In this document: piece by piece, positions 1 to 11,337 of the stretch
How the letters are laid out: each line of letters begins with the position of its first letter
Numbering within the stretch: position 1 is the stretch's first letter
Assembly: GCF_021730305.1 (NCBI RefSeq)
Contig: NZ_CP032674.1
Coordinates: 1 to 64,000 of the forward strand
Direction: 5' to 3'
DNA: 64,000 nt
Source of the DNA: Xanthobacter sp. YC-JY1
GTDB taxonomy: Bacteria > Pseudomonadota > Alphaproteobacteria > Rhizobiales > Xanthobacteraceae
Translations under genes and position numbers: made by a program
Notes under the pieces: generated by a model
Told to the model about the DNA's origin: nothing
The model's database searches: none
The model's input: only the letters and a program-made list of their open reading frames with translations

Positions 1-409
1 CACCGCCGGTGGGGACCATTTCGCGCACTTCGCCGCGGGCCTCGCTGACGCGGGGGGCGGGCTTCGACTCGACGGGACGCTCGGTGCGCTCGCTCACCAC
101 CTCGCGCGGGGCGGAGGCCTTCAGCGCCACGGGGCGCGCGAAGGCGTTGCGCACGGCGAGATCCACGCGGCGGCGGGCGCCGGTCTCTTCCGCCCAGATG
201 TCGGTGATGCGCGGCAGATAATTCTCCTGAATCCACGACTTCAGGAATCGCGTGGGCACCGACAGGCGCACCACGTCCGCGGTCAGCGCGTCGAGGTCCA
301 TGCGCGCGAACCAGCTGGTGAACTTCTCCTCGCCGATCTCCTCGCGCAGACGCTGCAGCACCCGATCCCACGGGCCCGCGGACGCGCTGGGGTTCGACGC
401 GCAATCCAT
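1..409 (-). CDS. dnaA: Chromosomal replication initiator DnaA, N-terminal part (runs off the window)
   Basis: The reverse strand reads an open frame from ATG at 409 to the window edge, giving the first 136 residues. The segment after the start (WDRVLQRLREEIGEEKF, then TSWF and later FLKSWI-ENY) is the domain I helical region of DnaA, which binds DnaB and other partners. After about residue 85 comes the charged low-complexity linker (domain II). The ATPase and DNA-binding domains lie outside the window. ATG 409 is preferred because GGAGG lies 8 bases upstream. An in-frame ATG at 481 would add 24 residues but has no visible ribosome-binding site. DnaA opens the replication origin and also acts as a transcription factor. 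Identity is secure; the exact start is less so. Confidence 0.93.
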   Translation of the reverse strand, partial: MDCASNPSASAGPWDRVLQRLREEIGEEKFTSWFARMDLDALTADVVRLSVPTRFLKSWIQENYLPRITDIWAEETGARRRVDLAVRNAFARPVALKASAPREVVSERTERPVESKPAPRVSEARGEVREMVPTGG

Positions 410-1461
410 CTCGGCGGCCTCCGCAAGGGCTGACTGAAAAGGAACGGTGCGCGCGGCAACCGGCGCATGAGGCTTGAGCATAAGGATCGCGACCGCGCGA
501 AAGGCGGTTCCCTGGTTGGAGACGCAAAAGCCGTCCGCGCCCTGGGGCGGGCTGCGCGGCCTCGGTCTCGTGGGGAGTTTCGGAAACGGGTGCTAAGGCA
601 CCCACGGCATCAGCGCAACGGGGTCAACACACCGTCATGCGCGGTCCTTGCCGTAACAGGGCGGCGGGGCGCAACTGGAATGGAGCGCAGTGCTCCGAAA
701 GGCTCGAACGCAACGCGTAGCCGAAAAGATCGAGGGACCTGTTTCTGTGTCCGCTGCCGCGCATGTGCCCGAAGTCATAGCCGCCCCATCTCCGACGATG
801 CCAACCATCGACGGGTGTTGGAATGAACCAGTTTTTTGTTCGGTCTCGTAGATGCCCTAAGGCGGAGCAGATGTCCGCCCTTAGCATAGCTCCAACGAAT
901 GAAGGTAACGCAGATTACGGATACGGCCGAAGACGAGGGGTACGTGAACGAATTCAGACACGATACATCCCCTCCTCATCCACGAAGAGCCGTGAAAACT
1001 TCATTCTATCGGTGAACCCCGGTGTCGCTCCCGGAGTGAGATTGAACATACACAGCCGGTTTGGGGGGTGCAACGCCTTTGACCCCGGAGGGGGGATAGC
1101 GGGCAAAAGCCGGTGCGCCCGCGCCACACCCCCGACTTTGCGTTCAGCCGGCAAACCTCTGTCGCGACAATGAGATTCGCGAAGTCGGCGCAGGAAGTGC
1201 GGCGCCCCGCCTCGTAGGGAAACACGGTTACCCAATACTCCTTCAAAGGGGCCGCTTTGGCGTGTTCCACCCTTTGGCCTCTAAGCCTTTCTCGCGGATC
1301 GGGTTTTTCTGATCGGTCGGCAACGGCCCGCGGAGCCGCGCCGCAGCTGGAAAAAACCCGCGTCCCCGTCGCGTTTCCGGCCCTCGCGCCCTTGACGGGG
1401 CGGGAGAATCGGGGTCCGCGCGCAGCAGTCAGGCTGAAGATGTCTAAGGCCACGCCAAAGC
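410..1461. other. Gene-poor interval between dnaA and rpsT
   Basis: No convincing coding region is seen in these 1.05 kb: the open frames lack ribosome-binding sites and the strong third-position G/C preference of the neighbours. The interval must hold the dnaA promoter. It contains two hairpins, GGGTGC-TAAG-GCACCC at 588-603 and a longer one at 852-887 (ATGC..TAAGGCGGA pairing with TCCGCC-C-TTA..GCAT). I looked for DnaA boxes (TTATCCACA) and found only degenerate ones such as TCATCCACG near 980, so I do not call an origin. Confidence 0.5.
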
Positions 1462-1487
1462 AAAAAGGCCCGGCAGAGCCGGGCCTT
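1462..1487 (-). terminator. Intrinsic terminator of rpsT
   Basis: A perfect 10-bp stem, AAGGCCCGGC with GCCGGGCCTT around an AGA loop (1465-1487), is followed on the reverse strand by a run of five T (complement of A at 1462-1466). It lies 33 bases past the rpsT stop codon. Confidence 0.9.
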
Positions 1488-1519
1488 CAAGATAAGTCAG
1501 TCTGCTTGATTGATCTAAA

Positions 1520-1786
1520 TCAAGCGCTGAGCTTCTTCACGCGGGCGGCAAGGCGGGACACCTTGCGGGACGCGGTGTTCTTGTGAATGACGCCCTTGGT
1601 GACGGCGCGCATGATTTCCGGCTCGGCAGCCTTGAAGGCGGCGGAAGCGGCCGTGGCGTCGCCGGTGGCGAGCGCGTCTTCGAGCTTGCGCAGATAGGTG
1701 CGCACGCGAGACCGGCGAGACCGGTTGACCTCGGTGCGGCGCTCGATCTTGCGGACCGCCTTTTTGGCGGAAGGCGTATTGGCCAT
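1520..1786 (-). CDS. rpsT: 30S ribosomal protein S20
   Basis: This encodes 88 residues beginning [17 protein letters not shown], the typical S20 N-terminus. The protein is a lysine/arginine-rich helical bundle that binds the 5' domain of 16S rRNA early in 30S assembly. The open frame continues upstream to 1861, but ATG 1786 has a good ribosome-binding site (AAGGACG, about 6 bases upstream) and gives the family's usual length. It is monocistronic: dnaA follows on the same strand after 1.1 kb, and an intrinsic terminator lies directly downstream. The rpsT-dnaA neighbourhood is common in Hyphomicrobiales. Confidence 0.97.
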   Translation of the reverse strand: MANTPSAKKAVRKIERRTEVNRSRRSRVRTYLRKLEDALATGDATAASAAFKAAEPEIMRAVTKGVIHKNTASRKVSRLAARVKKLSA

Positions 1787-2088
1787 CGGCCGTCCTTGCT
1801 GGTTCGCGCCCGGCGGCACGGCCATCTGGCCACTTCGCGTCGCGCATGAATGAGTGAACAAGCCGGCAGCCCATGCCGCCAGCTAGGTGGCGGGCTTATA
1901 CGGTCGCGCGGCTCCCGCGTCAACACGTTGTACGGAAAAGTCGTCCACGCGTGGCACCTTGGCGGCTTTACGGAACCCGCCGGCATCGCGTATGTGCTGC
2001 GCGCACTCTATATATGGCATGCCGGCACGAAGGCATGCCGGCGGCGCGAGGCTGAAGCCGGCGCGGCGCATCAAGGCGGGGGTTCGGC
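1787..2088. other. Divergent intergenic region between rpsT and the SDR gene
   Basis: No gene is visible in these 302 bases. The interval must carry the rpsT leader and the promoter of the rightward gene. It contains an 11-base direct repeat, GGCATGCCGGC, at 2016-2026 and 2032-2042; because each copy is itself largely self-complementary, GCCGGCA at 2021 can also pair with TGCCGGC at 2036. Confidence 0.5.
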
Positions 2089-3075
2089 ATGAGCGATGTG
2101 ACGGTGACCGATCGTCCGGTGAACGACAGCCTGGTGACGGTCTTCGGCGGCTCCGGCTTTCTCGGCCGGCATGTGGTGCGGGCGCTGGCCATGCGCGGCT
2201 ATCGCGTGCGCGTCGCGGTGCGCCGGCCGGAACTGGCCGGCTTCCTCCAGCCGCTGGGCTTTGTCGGCCAGATCCAGATTTCCCAGGCCAATGTGCGCTA
2301 TCCCGAGAGCGTCGCCCGCGCCGTGGACGGTGCCGAGGCGGTGGTGAACCTCGTGGGCGTGCTGGCCGAGGGCGGCCGGCAAAGCTTCGACGCCGTGCAC
2401 GCCTTCGGCGCCCGCGCGGTTGCCGCCGCGACTGCCGCCCAGGGCGTGCCGCTGGTGCATCTCTCGGCCATCGGCGCCGATGCCAATTCCCCCTCCGGCT
2501 ACGGCCGCAGCAAGGCGGCCGGCGAGGCCGTCGTGCGCGCCACTGTGCCGGATGCGGTGATCTTCCGCCCCTCCGTGGTGTTCGGGCAGGAAGATGAGTT
2601 CTTCAACCGCTTCGCCGCCATGGCCCGCCTCTCCCCGGCGCTGCCGCTGATCGGCGGCGGGGTCACCAAGTTCCAGCCGGTGTTCGCCGGCGACGTGGCC
2701 GCCGCCGTGCTCGCCGCGGTGGACGGCAAGGCCAAGGCCGGCACCACCTATGAGCTGGGCGGACCCGAGGTGCGCACCTTCCGCGAGCTGATGGAGCTGA
2801 TGCTCTCCGAGATCGGCGCCAAGCGGCTGCTGGTGGACCTGCCGTTCGGGCTCGCCACCTTCATGGCCAAGCTCACCCAGTGGGCCCCCGGCGCGCCGCT
2901 CACCGTCGATCAGGTGGACATGCTGCGCTCGGACAATGTGGTGTCCGAGGCTGCGGTCGCCGAGGGCCGGACGCTCGCCGGCCTCGATCTCACCCCCACC
3001 TCCCTCGCGGTGGTGCTGCCGACCTATCTCTGGCGGTTCCGTAAGGCGGGGCAGTTCACCCGCGTCGAGACCTGA
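2089..3075 (+). CDS. NAD(P)-binding protein of the complex I NDUFA9 / atypical SDR family
   Basis: This encodes 328 residues. The Rossmann motif GGSGFLGRHVV lies at about residues 20-30, followed by a second-strand arginine (VRVAVRRPE) that suggests NADP(H). The family is the extended, atypical SDR group that includes the mitochondrial complex I accessory subunit NDUFA9 and bacterial NmrA-like proteins. The classical catalytic YxxxK is not evident, as usual in this group, so a structural or quinone/complex I role is possible, but the bacterial function is not established. The ATG at 2089 follows a purine-rich AAGGCGGGGG stretch. It stands alone, about 100 bases before trpF. Confidence 0.85.
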   Translation: MSDVTVTDRPVNDSLVTVFGGSGFLGRHVVRALAMRGYRVRVAVRRPELAGFLQPLGFVGQIQISQANVRYPESVARAVDGAEAVVNLVGVLAEGGRQSFDAVHAFGARAVAAATAAQGVPLVHLSAIGADANSPSGYGRSKAAGEAVVRATVPDAVIFRPSVVFGQEDEFFNRFAAMARLSPALPLIGGGVTKFQPVFAGDVAAAVLAAVDGKAKAGTTYELGGPEVRTFRELMELMLSEIGAKRLLVDLPFGLATFMAKLTQWAPGAPLTVDQVDMLRSDNVVSEAAVAEGRTLAGLDLTPTSLAVVLPTYLWRFRKAGQFTRVET

Positions 3076-3179
3076 CCGGCACGCCGGTCGCTCCCGACGC
3101 ATCGCGCAGGGCCGTTGAATTGGCGGCCCTCACCTCTACGGTGTGAAGGTTCACGACCGGCACCCCCCAGGTTCACTCC

Positions 3180-3932
3180 ATGGCTCGCGACGACAGGCGC
3201 TTCGAGATCAAGATCTGCGGCATCCGCACGGCGGAGGCCCTCGACGCCGCCCTCGATGCGGGCGCCGATCTCGTCGGCTTCGTCCATTTCCCCAAGAGCC
3301 CGCGCCACCTCGCGCTCGCCGATGCGCCGGCCCTCGTCGCCCGCGTCGCCGGGCGCGCCGGCAAGGTGGCCCTGCTGGTGGACCCGGACGACGCGCTGCT
3401 TCAGGACGTGATCGCCGCCGTCTCGCCTGACATTCTCCAGCTGCACGGCCACGAGACGCCCGAGCGCGTCGCCGACATCCGCGCGCGCTTCGGCCTGCCG
3501 GTGATGAAGGCGCTGCCGGTCGCCCGCCGGGAGGACCTCGCCGTCCTGCCGGCCTATGCGGCGGTGGCCGACCGCATCCTGTTCGACGCCAAGCCCGATC
3601 CGGGGGCGCTTCTGCCCGGCGGCAACGGCCGGCCGTTCGACTGGGCGCTGGTCGCCGGCCTTGACGTCAACCGGCCTCTCATGCTTTCCGGAGGCCTTAC
3701 CGCCGACAACGTGCCGCAGGCCCTCGGATTGGTCCGGATGGACGGCGTGGACGTATCGTCTGGCGTGGAGGACGCGCCCGGCGTGAAAAGTCCCGACAAG
3801 ATCCGTGCCTTCGTCGCTGCGGCGAGGAGCGCCTCGCCGGACCGGCTGCCGCAAGCCTCCACACCATCGCAAGACTCGTTGTCGCAAGACCCGTTGTCGC
3901 AAGATCTCACATCGAAGGCCCGCGCGTCGTGA
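3180..3932 (+). CDS. trpF: N-(5'-phosphoribosyl)anthranilate isomerase
   Basis: TrpF converts phosphoribosylanthranilate to the carboxyphenylamino-deoxyribulose phosphate in tryptophan synthesis. The 250-residue protein has the (beta/alpha)8 pattern. The KICGIRT motif carries the general-base cysteine (Cys13), LFDAK carries the general-acid aspartate (Asp136), and the phosphate-binding segments LSGGL and DVSSGVE are present. The last 25 or so residues are not part of the barrel: they are a serine/glutamine/aspartate tail from a triplicated 15-base repeat at 3867-3911. The stop codon overlaps the trpB GTG start by 4 bases (GTGA), implying translational coupling. Confidence 0.96.
   Translation: MARDDRRFEIKICGIRTAEALDAALDAGADLVGFVHFPKSPRHLALADAPALVARVAGRAGKVALLVDPDDALLQDVIAAVSPDILQLHGHETPERVADIRARFGLPVMKALPVARREDLAVLPAYAAVADRILFDAKPDPGALLPGGNGRPFDWALVAGLDVNRPLMLSGGLTADNVPQALGLVRMDGVDVSSGVEDAPGVKSPDKIRAFVAAARSASPDRLPQASTPSQDSLSQDPLSQDLTSKARAS
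3867..3911 (+). repeat. Three tandem 15-bp units inside the 3' end of trpF
   Basis: The units are TCGCAAGACTCGTTG (3867-3881), TCGCAAGACCCGTTG (3882-3896) and a diverged third copy (3897-3911). Because 15 is a multiple of three the frame is kept, and the repeat encodes S-Q-D-x-L units in the extra C-terminal tail of TrpF, just before the trpB start at 3929. Confidence 0.85.
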
Positions 3933-5146
3933 CCGTTCTCAATTCCTATCGCACCGGCCCCGATCACCGCGGCCATTTCGGCATCCATGGCGGCCGCTTC
4001 GTCGCCGAGACGCTGATGCCGCTCATCCTGGAGCTGGAAAAGGCCTATGAGGCGGCCAAGGTCGATCCCGCCTACCACGCGGAGATGGCCGGCTACCTCA
4101 CCCATTATGTGGGACGCCCCTCGCCGCTCTATTTCGCCGAGCGCCTCACCAACCATCTCGGTGGCGCCAAGGTCTATCTGAAGCGCGAGGAGCTGAACCA
4201 CACCGGCTCCCACAAGGTGAACAATGTGCTCGGCCAGATCATGCTCGCCCGCCGTATGGGCAAGGAGCGGATCATCGCCGAGACTGGCGCCGGCCAGCAC
4301 GGCGTCGCCACCGCCACCATGTGCGCGCGCTTCGGCCTGAAGTGCGTGGTCTATATGGGCGCGGTGGACGTGGAGCGTCAGGCCCCCAACGTGTTCCGCA
4401 TGAAGATGCTGGGCGCCGAGGTGGTGCCCGTGCAGTCCGGCTCGCGCACCCTCAAGGACGCCATGAACGAGGCGCTCCGTGACTGGGTGACCAACGTCCA
4501 CGACACGTTCTACTGCATCGGCACGGTGGCCGGCCCGCACCCCTATCCGGCCATGGTGCGCGATTTCCAGTCCATCATCGGCCGCGAGACCCGCGAGCAG
4601 ATGCAGGAGATGGAAGGCCGCCTGCCGGACAGCCTCATCGCCTGCGTCGGCGGCGGCTCCAATGCCATGGGCCTGTTCCACCCCTTCCTCGACGATCCTG
4701 AGGTGAAGATCTACGGCGTGGAGGCGGCGGGCCGCGGCATCGACACCAACGAGCATGCGGCGTCCATCGCCGGCGGACGCCCGGGCGTGCTGCACGGCAA
4801 CCGCACCTATCTGCTCATGGACGGCGATGGCCAGATCACCGAGGCCCATTCCATCTCGGCCGGCCTCGACTATCCCGGCATCGGGCCGGAGCATTCCTGG
4901 CTGAATGACGTGGGCCGCGTCACCTATCTCAATTGCACCGACCAGGAGGCGCTGGACGCCTTCCAGCTGCTGACGCGGCTCGAGGGCATCATTCCGGCGC
5001 TGGAATCGGCCCATGCCATCGCCAAGGTGATCGAGCTGGCGCCCAAGCTGCCGGCGGACCACCTGATGGTCGTCAACCTTTCCGGCCGCGGGGACAAGGA
5101 CGTCCCCCAGGTGGCGGAGATACTCGGGACTCGTCTGGGGGCGTGA
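3929..5146 (+). CDS. trpB: Tryptophan synthase beta chain
   Basis: TrpB condenses indole with L-serine in a pyridoxal-phosphate-dependent reaction and forms an alpha2-beta2 complex with TrpA, which channels the indole. The 405-residue protein has the PLP lysine in GSHKVNN (Lys96) and the phosphate-binding GGGSN loop at residues 241-245. ETGAGQHG, typical of the serine-binding region, is also present. It starts with GTG overlapping the trpF stop. A small secreted-protein gene begins 2 bases after its stop, before trpA. Confidence 0.98.
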   Translation: MTVLNSYRTGPDHRGHFGIHGGRFVAETLMPLILELEKAYEAAKVDPAYHAEMAGYLTHYVGRPSPLYFAERLTNHLGGAKVYLKREELNHTGSHKVNNVLGQIMLARRMGKERIIAETGAGQHGVATATMCARFGLKCVVYMGAVDVERQAPNVFRMKMLGAEVVPVQSGSRTLKDAMNEALRDWVTNVHDTFYCIGTVAGPHPYPAMVRDFQSIIGRETREQMQEMEGRLPDSLIACVGGGSNAMGLFHPFLDDPEVKIYGVEAAGRGIDTNEHAASIAGGRPGVLHGNRTYLLMDGDGQITEAHSISAGLDYPGIGPEHSWLNDVGRVTYLNCTDQEALDAFQLLTRLEGIIPALESAHAIAKVIELAPKLPADHLMVVNLSGRGDKDVPQVAEILGTRLGA

Positions 5147-5148
5147 CC

Positions 5149-5490
5149 ATGAAGAGCATCTGCGGGAAAGTCGTGTCGTCCTCGATCGCCGCGGCGGCGA
5201 TCGGGCTGAGCCTCGGCGCCGCGCAGGCGGCCGACCTCGAACTGACGCCGGGCAAGATCTACACCGACGCCGCCGGGGCCTATGTCTCGGTGGCGGTGAA
5301 GAATTCGGGCGCCGCCACGGCGGCAGAGGTGAAGGTCACCTGCGAGTTCTTCGCCGGCAAGCGCGCCCTCGGCAAGGCCTCCACCACGCTGTTCTCCATC
5401 GTCGGCGGCGTCACCGGCACCGACCAGGTGCGCTTCCTCGGCGGCACCAGCGCCACCAGCGCCACCTGCACGCTGGCCGGACAGAAATAG
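5149..5490 (+). CDS. Small secreted protein of unknown function inserted between trpB and trpA
   Basis: This encodes 113 residues. Residues 1-27 form a classical Sec signal peptide ending in the AQA type of cleavage site. The mature part of about 86 residues is beta-strand-like ([11 protein letters not shown], then [19 protein letters not shown]) and has two cysteines, in VTCEF and ATCTL, which could form a disulfide in the periplasm. The layout resembles small FxLYD-like or immunoglobulin-like periplasmic domains, but I do not recognise a family. ATG lies 2 bases after the trpB stop and trpA follows after 29 bases, so it must be co-transcribed with tryptophan genes although nothing in it suggests a tryptophan role. 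Confidence 0.8.
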   Translation: MKSICGKVVSSSIAAAAIGLSLGAAQAADLELTPGKIYTDAAGAYVSVAVKNSGAATAAEVKVTCEFFAGKRALGKASTTLFSIVGGVTGTDQVRFLGGTSATSATCTLAGQK

Positions 5491-5519
5491 TCCGCGTCTC
5501 CTCTCATCCAGGCAAGCCC

Positions 5520-6347
5520 ATGACCACCCGCATCTCCGACCGCTTCGCCGCCCTCAAGGAAGAGGGGCGGCCGGGCCTCGTCACCTTCGTCACCGCCGGC
5601 GACCCGGACGGCGAGACCTCGCTCGCCATCCTCAAGGCGTTGCCGGGCGCGGGGGCCGACGTGATCGAGCTGGGCGTGCCCTTCACCGATCCCATGGCCG
5701 ACGGCCCGGCCATCCAGGCGGCGGGGCTGCGCGCGCTCAAGGGCGGGCAGACGCTGGCCAAGACGCTGGAAATGGTCCGCGTCTTCCGCGGCGAGGACCA
5801 GACCACGCCCGTCGTGCTCATGGGCTATTTCAACCCCATCTACGTCTATGGCGTGGAGCGCTTCCTCGTCGACGCCAAGGTCGCCGGCGTGGACGGCCTG
5901 ATCGTGGTCGACCTGCCGCCGGAGGAGGACGACGAGCTCTGCATCCCGGCGCTGAATGCCGGGTTGGACTTCATCCGCCTCGCCACCCCGACCACCGACG
6001 ACAAGCGCCTGCCCACCGTGCTCGCGAACACCGCGGGCTTCGTCTACTACGTCTCCATCACCGGTATCACCGGCGCGGCGACGCCGGACGCGAATGCGGT
6101 GGCCACCGCCGTGGCGCGCATCAAGTCGCACACGGCGCTGCCCGTGGCGGTCGGCTTCGGCGTGAAGACCCCGGAGCAGGCGGCCGCCATCGCGCAGGGC
6201 GCCGATGCGGTGGTCGTCGGCTCCGCCCTCGTGGAAGTGGTGCGCCGCACCCTCGACGAGGAGGGCAAGGCGACGTCCAACACCGTGATCGGCGTGGAAG
6301 CCCTCGTCAGCGAGCTGGCCGAGGCAGTGCGCGGCGTGCGGCGCTGA
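5520..6347 (+). CDS. trpA: Tryptophan synthase alpha chain
   Basis: TrpA cleaves indole-3-glycerol phosphate to indole and glyceraldehyde 3-phosphate. The 275-residue TIM-barrel protein carries both catalytic residues, Glu50 in IELGVPF and Asp61 in PMADGPAIQ. The phosphate-binding end is also present ([11 protein letters not shown], then VVGSALVE). It follows trpB in the same operon, separated only by the small secreted protein; accD follows after 153 bases. Confidence 0.98.
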   Translation: MTTRISDRFAALKEEGRPGLVTFVTAGDPDGETSLAILKALPGAGADVIELGVPFTDPMADGPAIQAAGLRALKGGQTLAKTLEMVRVFRGEDQTTPVVLMGYFNPIYVYGVERFLVDAKVAGVDGLIVVDLPPEEDDELCIPALNAGLDFIRLATPTTDDKRLPTVLANTAGFVYYVSITGITGAATPDANAVATAVARIKSHTALPVAVGFGVKTPEQAAAIAQGADAVVVGSALVEVVRRTLDEEGKATSNTVIGVEALVSELAEAVRGVRR

Positions 6348-6500
6348 GCCGGCTTCGCCGTAACGGCAGCAAGGTGGTATGCTCGACGGCAACAGCGGCG
6401 CTCGCCGTACTTTCGCCGTGTCAGACTTGCCATTAGGGCGGAGGGGGGACTATGTGCGCCGCAGCGCGGCGCCGCGCCCCTCCGTACCGGAGATGATCCC

Positions 6501-7394
6501 GTGAACTGGATTTCCAACGTCGTCCGCCCGAAGATCCGCGACTTCCTGGCGCGGCGCGAGGTGCCCGAAAACCTCTGGGTGAAGTGCCCGGAGACCGGGC
6601 AGATGGTGTTTCACAAGGATCTGGAGGCGAACCTCTACGTCATCCCGGCGTCCGGCTACCACATGCGCATGGACGCGGTGACGCGGCTGAAGAACACCTT
6701 CGACGACGGCGCCTATGAGGAGGTCACCCTTCCCGAGGTGGCGACCGACCCGCTCAAGTTCCGCGACGAGCGCCGCTACGTGGACCGCCTGAAGGACGCC
6801 CGCACCAAGACCGGCTACCAGGACGCGGTGAAGGTGGCGACCGGCTTGCTCACCGAACTGCCCGTCACCATCGCCGTGCAGGACTTCGGCTTCATGGGCG
6901 GCTCGCTCGGCATGGCTGCCGGCGAGGCGGTCGTGAAGGGGCTGGAGACCGCCGCCGAGCGCGGCACGCCCTTCATCATGTTCGCGGCCTCCGGCGGCGC
7001 CCGCATGCAGGAGGGGATCCTCTCCCTCATGCAGATGCCGCGCACCACCGCAGCCATCCAGGAGCTGCGCGAGGCCAAGAAGCCTTACATCGTCGTGCTC
7101 ACGAACCCGACGACGGGCGGCGTCACCGCCTCCTACGCCATGCTGGGCGACATCCAGATCGCCGAGCCCGGTGCCCTGATCGGCTTCGCCGGCCCGCGCG
7201 TGATCGAGCAGACCATCCGCGAGAAGCTGCCCGACGGCTTCCAGCGCGCCGAATATCTGCGCGAGCACGGCATGATCGACATGGTGGTGCACCGCCACGA
7301 GCTGCGTGACACGCTGGGCCGCCTGTGCCGGATGCTGACCAAGGCGCCGGCGCTGCCGCCCAAGGGCCGGCTGCCGCGCCCGCAGGCGGCGTGA
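6501..7394 (+). CDS. accD: Acetyl-CoA carboxylase carboxyltransferase subunit beta
   Basis: AccD with AccA transfers the carboxyl group from biotin to acetyl-CoA, the first step of fatty-acid synthesis. The 297-residue protein has the crotonase-like carboxyltransferase core ([27 protein letters not shown], and the [12 protein letters not shown] oxyanion segment). In the N-terminal region, where the E. coli protein has a four-cysteine zinc ribbon, only one cysteine remains ([11 protein letters not shown]), as I recall for Rhizobiales AccD. The start is GTG at 6501. The trpA-accD-folC order is a conserved bacterial arrangement. Confidence 0.97.
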   Translation: MNWISNVVRPKIRDFLARREVPENLWVKCPETGQMVFHKDLEANLYVIPASGYHMRMDAVTRLKNTFDDGAYEEVTLPEVATDPLKFRDERRYVDRLKDARTKTGYQDAVKVATGLLTELPVTIAVQDFGFMGGSLGMAAGEAVVKGLETAAERGTPFIMFAASGGARMQEGILSLMQMPRTTAAIQELREAKKPYIVVLTNPTTGGVTASYAMLGDIQIAEPGALIGFAGPRVIEQTIREKLPDGFQRAEYLREHGMIDMVVHRHELRDTLGRLCRMLTKAPALPPKGRLPRPQAA

Positions 7395-7443
7395 GGGAGG
7401 CCTGATCGCGGGCCCCTCCCGTGGGGCCCCGGCTCGACGCACC

Positions 7444-8769
7444 ATGGCACTGCCCCTGCCCGCCCGCGCCACGGACGAGATTCTCTCCCGCCTCGCCGCG
7501 CTTCACCCGAAGAAGATCGACCTGTCCCTCGCCCGGATGGAGCGTCTGCTGGAGGCGCTCGGCCATCCCGAGCGACGCCTGCCGAAGGTGATCCACGTCG
7601 CCGGCACCAACGGCAAGGGCTCCACCATCGCCTTCATGCGGGGGATGCTGGAAGCGGCCGGGCAGAGCGTGCACGTCTACACCTCGCCGCATCTGGTGCG
7701 CTTCAACGAGCGCATCCGCCTGGGCGCGCCGGGCGGCGGGCGGCTCGTTTCCGACGCGGCGCTGGCCGATGCCCTCGACCGGGCCGAGGCGGCCAATGCC
7801 GGCGCCCCCATCACCTTGTTCGAGATCACCACGGCGGCCGGCTTCCTGCTGTTCGCCGAGCATCCGGCGGACGTGCTGCTGCTGGAGGTGGGCCTCGGCG
7901 GCCGGCTCGACGCCACCAACGTGGTGGACAAGCCGCTGGCCAGCGTCATCACGCCCGTTTCCATCGACCATGTGGACTTCCTCGGCACCTCCGTTGAGGC
8001 CATTGCGGGGGAGAAGGCCGGCATCATCAAGCCGCGCGTGCCGGTGGTCGTCGGCGCCCAGTCGCCCGATGCGCTCGCCGTCATCGAGCGGGCGGCGGCG
8101 AAGAAGCTCGCGCCCCTGTTCGTGCGCGGCCAGCAATGGAACGTGCAGGAGGAAAGCGGCCGGCTCGTCTATGCGGACGAGGACGGCCTGCTCGACCTGC
8201 CGCGCCCGCGCCTCGTCGGGCCGCACCAGATCGACAATGCGGGTCTCGCCGTCGCTGCCCTGCGCGCGGTGAAGCTGCCCGCCGCCCATGATGCGGGCAT
8301 CCTGCGCGCCGACTGGCCGGCGCGCCTCCAGCGGCTCGCCCCCGGTCCGCTTTCCGCCCGTGCGCCGGCCGGCGTGGAATTGTGGCTCGACGGCGGGCAC
8401 AACGCCGCCGGCGGCGCCGCCCTCGCCCATGCCCTGTGCGAGCTGGAAGAGCGCTATTCGCGGCCGCTCGTGCTCATCCTCGGCATGCTCGGCACCAAGG
8501 ATGTCACCGGCTTCCTCCAGCCCTTCGCCGGCCTCGTGCGCGAGGCCATCGCGGTGCCGGTGCCCGGCGAACATGCGGGTCTGAAGCCGGAGGACGTGGC
8601 GGCCGCCGCCGTAGGTCTCGGCATGAAGGCGAGCGTGGCGCGGGACGTGGGCAGCGCGCTCGACGGCATCGCTCGCGAGGCGGTGGTGCCGCCGCCGCGG
8701 GTGCTGATTGCCGGTTCGCTCTATCTGGCCGGCGCCGTGCTCGCCGCCAACGGGACGGCGCTGGGCTGA
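7444..8769 (+). CDS. folC: Bifunctional folylpolyglutamate synthase / dihydrofolate synthase
   Basis: FolC adds glutamate to dihydropteroate and extends the polyglutamate tail of folates. The 441-residue length fits the family. The ATP P-loop is GTNGKGST at about residues 50-57; the signature [12 protein letters not shown] and the C-terminal Mur-ligase-like domain ([10 protein letters not shown]) follow. ATG at 7444 lies about 50 bases after the accD stop, in line with the common accD-folC operon. The next gene, edd, converges from the opposite strand, 15 bases past the folC stop. Confidence 0.96.
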   Translation: MALPLPARATDEILSRLAALHPKKIDLSLARMERLLEALGHPERRLPKVIHVAGTNGKGSTIAFMRGMLEAAGQSVHVYTSPHLVRFNERIRLGAPGGGRLVSDAALADALDRAEAANAGAPITLFEITTAAGFLLFAEHPADVLLLEVGLGGRLDATNVVDKPLASVITPVSIDHVDFLGTSVEAIAGEKAGIIKPRVPVVVGAQSPDALAVIERAAAKKLAPLFVRGQQWNVQEESGRLVYADEDGLLDLPRPRLVGPHQIDNAGLAVAALRAVKLPAAHDAGILRADWPARLQRLAPGPLSARAPAGVELWLDGGHNAAGGAALAHALCELEERYSRPLVLILGMLGTKDVTGFLQPFAGLVREAIAVPVPGEHAGLKPEDVAAAAVGLGMKASVARDVGSALDGIAREAVVPPPRVLIAGSLYLAGAVLAANGTALG

Positions 8770-8784
8770 GGCCCGCCGCGCCGG

Positions 8785-10620
<1,836 letters not shown>

Positions 10621-10683
10621 GGGGCTCCTCCTTGCGGCGATCCTCCACCCTGAGCGACGCCCAGCGCAAGGGTTGGGCCTGTT

Positions 10684-11118
10684 CTAAAGGACGACTTCGC
10701 CCTCGTCCTCGCCGTTCCACCAATGGAGGCGCTTGGCCTCGACCTTGATGAGCACGAGGCCGGGCGTGTCGATGCCGGCCGGGAACCAGGCGTCGAGATC
10801 GGCCGTCCAGCGCGCCTCGAAGGCGGTCTTGTCGCGGACGATCTGCGCCTTGCCTTCCACGGTGGCGAAGAAGGGCCGCTGGCCGAGAAGTCCGCTCGTT
10901 CCCTGCAGGGAGAGGCCGACATTGGGGTCGCGGGAGATCTCGCTCACCGCCCGGGCATCCTCCTTCGCGAAGAAGAAGCTGCTGCCGTCATAGTCCACGT
11001 CGCCATTGTTGCTCATGGGGCGCCCGGCCAGCGCACCGCCCTCGCTCTTGGTGAAGAGGGTGGTGAAATCGATGTCGCGCATCTTCTCCACCACTTCGTC
11101 CAGCGTCATCTCGGCCAT
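10684..11118 (-). CDS. Pyridoxamine 5'-phosphate oxidase-fold (general-stress type) protein
   Basis: The 144-residue protein has the split-barrel flavin-binding pattern of the general stress protein 26 / PPOX group: FTTLFTKSEGGALAGRPMS at the N-terminus, FFFAKEDA, then a C-terminal hydrophobic strand ending in WW-NGEDEGEVVL. Members bind FMN, F420 or nothing, and physiological substrates are mostly unknown. ATG 11118 is chosen over the far-upstream end of the open frame because AGGAG lies about 10 bases before it. It is transcribed towards edd. Confidence 0.85.
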   Translation of the reverse strand: MAEMTLDEVVEKMRDIDFTTLFTKSEGGALAGRPMSNNGDVDYDGSSFFFAKEDARAVSEISRDPNVGLSLQGTSGLLGQRPFFATVEGKAQIVRDKTAFEARWTADLDAWFPAGIDTPGLVLIKVEAKRLHWWNGEDEGEVVL

Positions 11119-11337
11119 GGCGTCGTCGCTCCTGTTCTGTCCTGCATTCAATGCCGGCGGGGCGGTTTGGTTCAGGCGAGCGTGTGCCGGCGGGTGAAAC
11201 CGCACTTGGTGGCGTTGACAAGTTACCTGCATCTTGTAACCTTAAAAAATAATATGATTGGTTACATATCGCGAGCGCATGCCCGTCCTCGCCGCCCGCA
11301 GGCGAGCCGGCGACGCCGCGCCAGGAAAGGACACATC

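Noticed and set aside
410-1461. Chromosomal origin (oriC) next to dnaA
   Set aside because: No clear TTATCCACA-type boxes or AT-rich unwinding element; only degenerate single matches. In related bacteria oriC is often away from dnaA.
467-1461. Short open frames of 87-150 residues in the dnaA-rpsT gap
   Set aside because: They overlap each other on both strands, lack ribosome-binding sites and codon bias, and encode no recognisable sequence.
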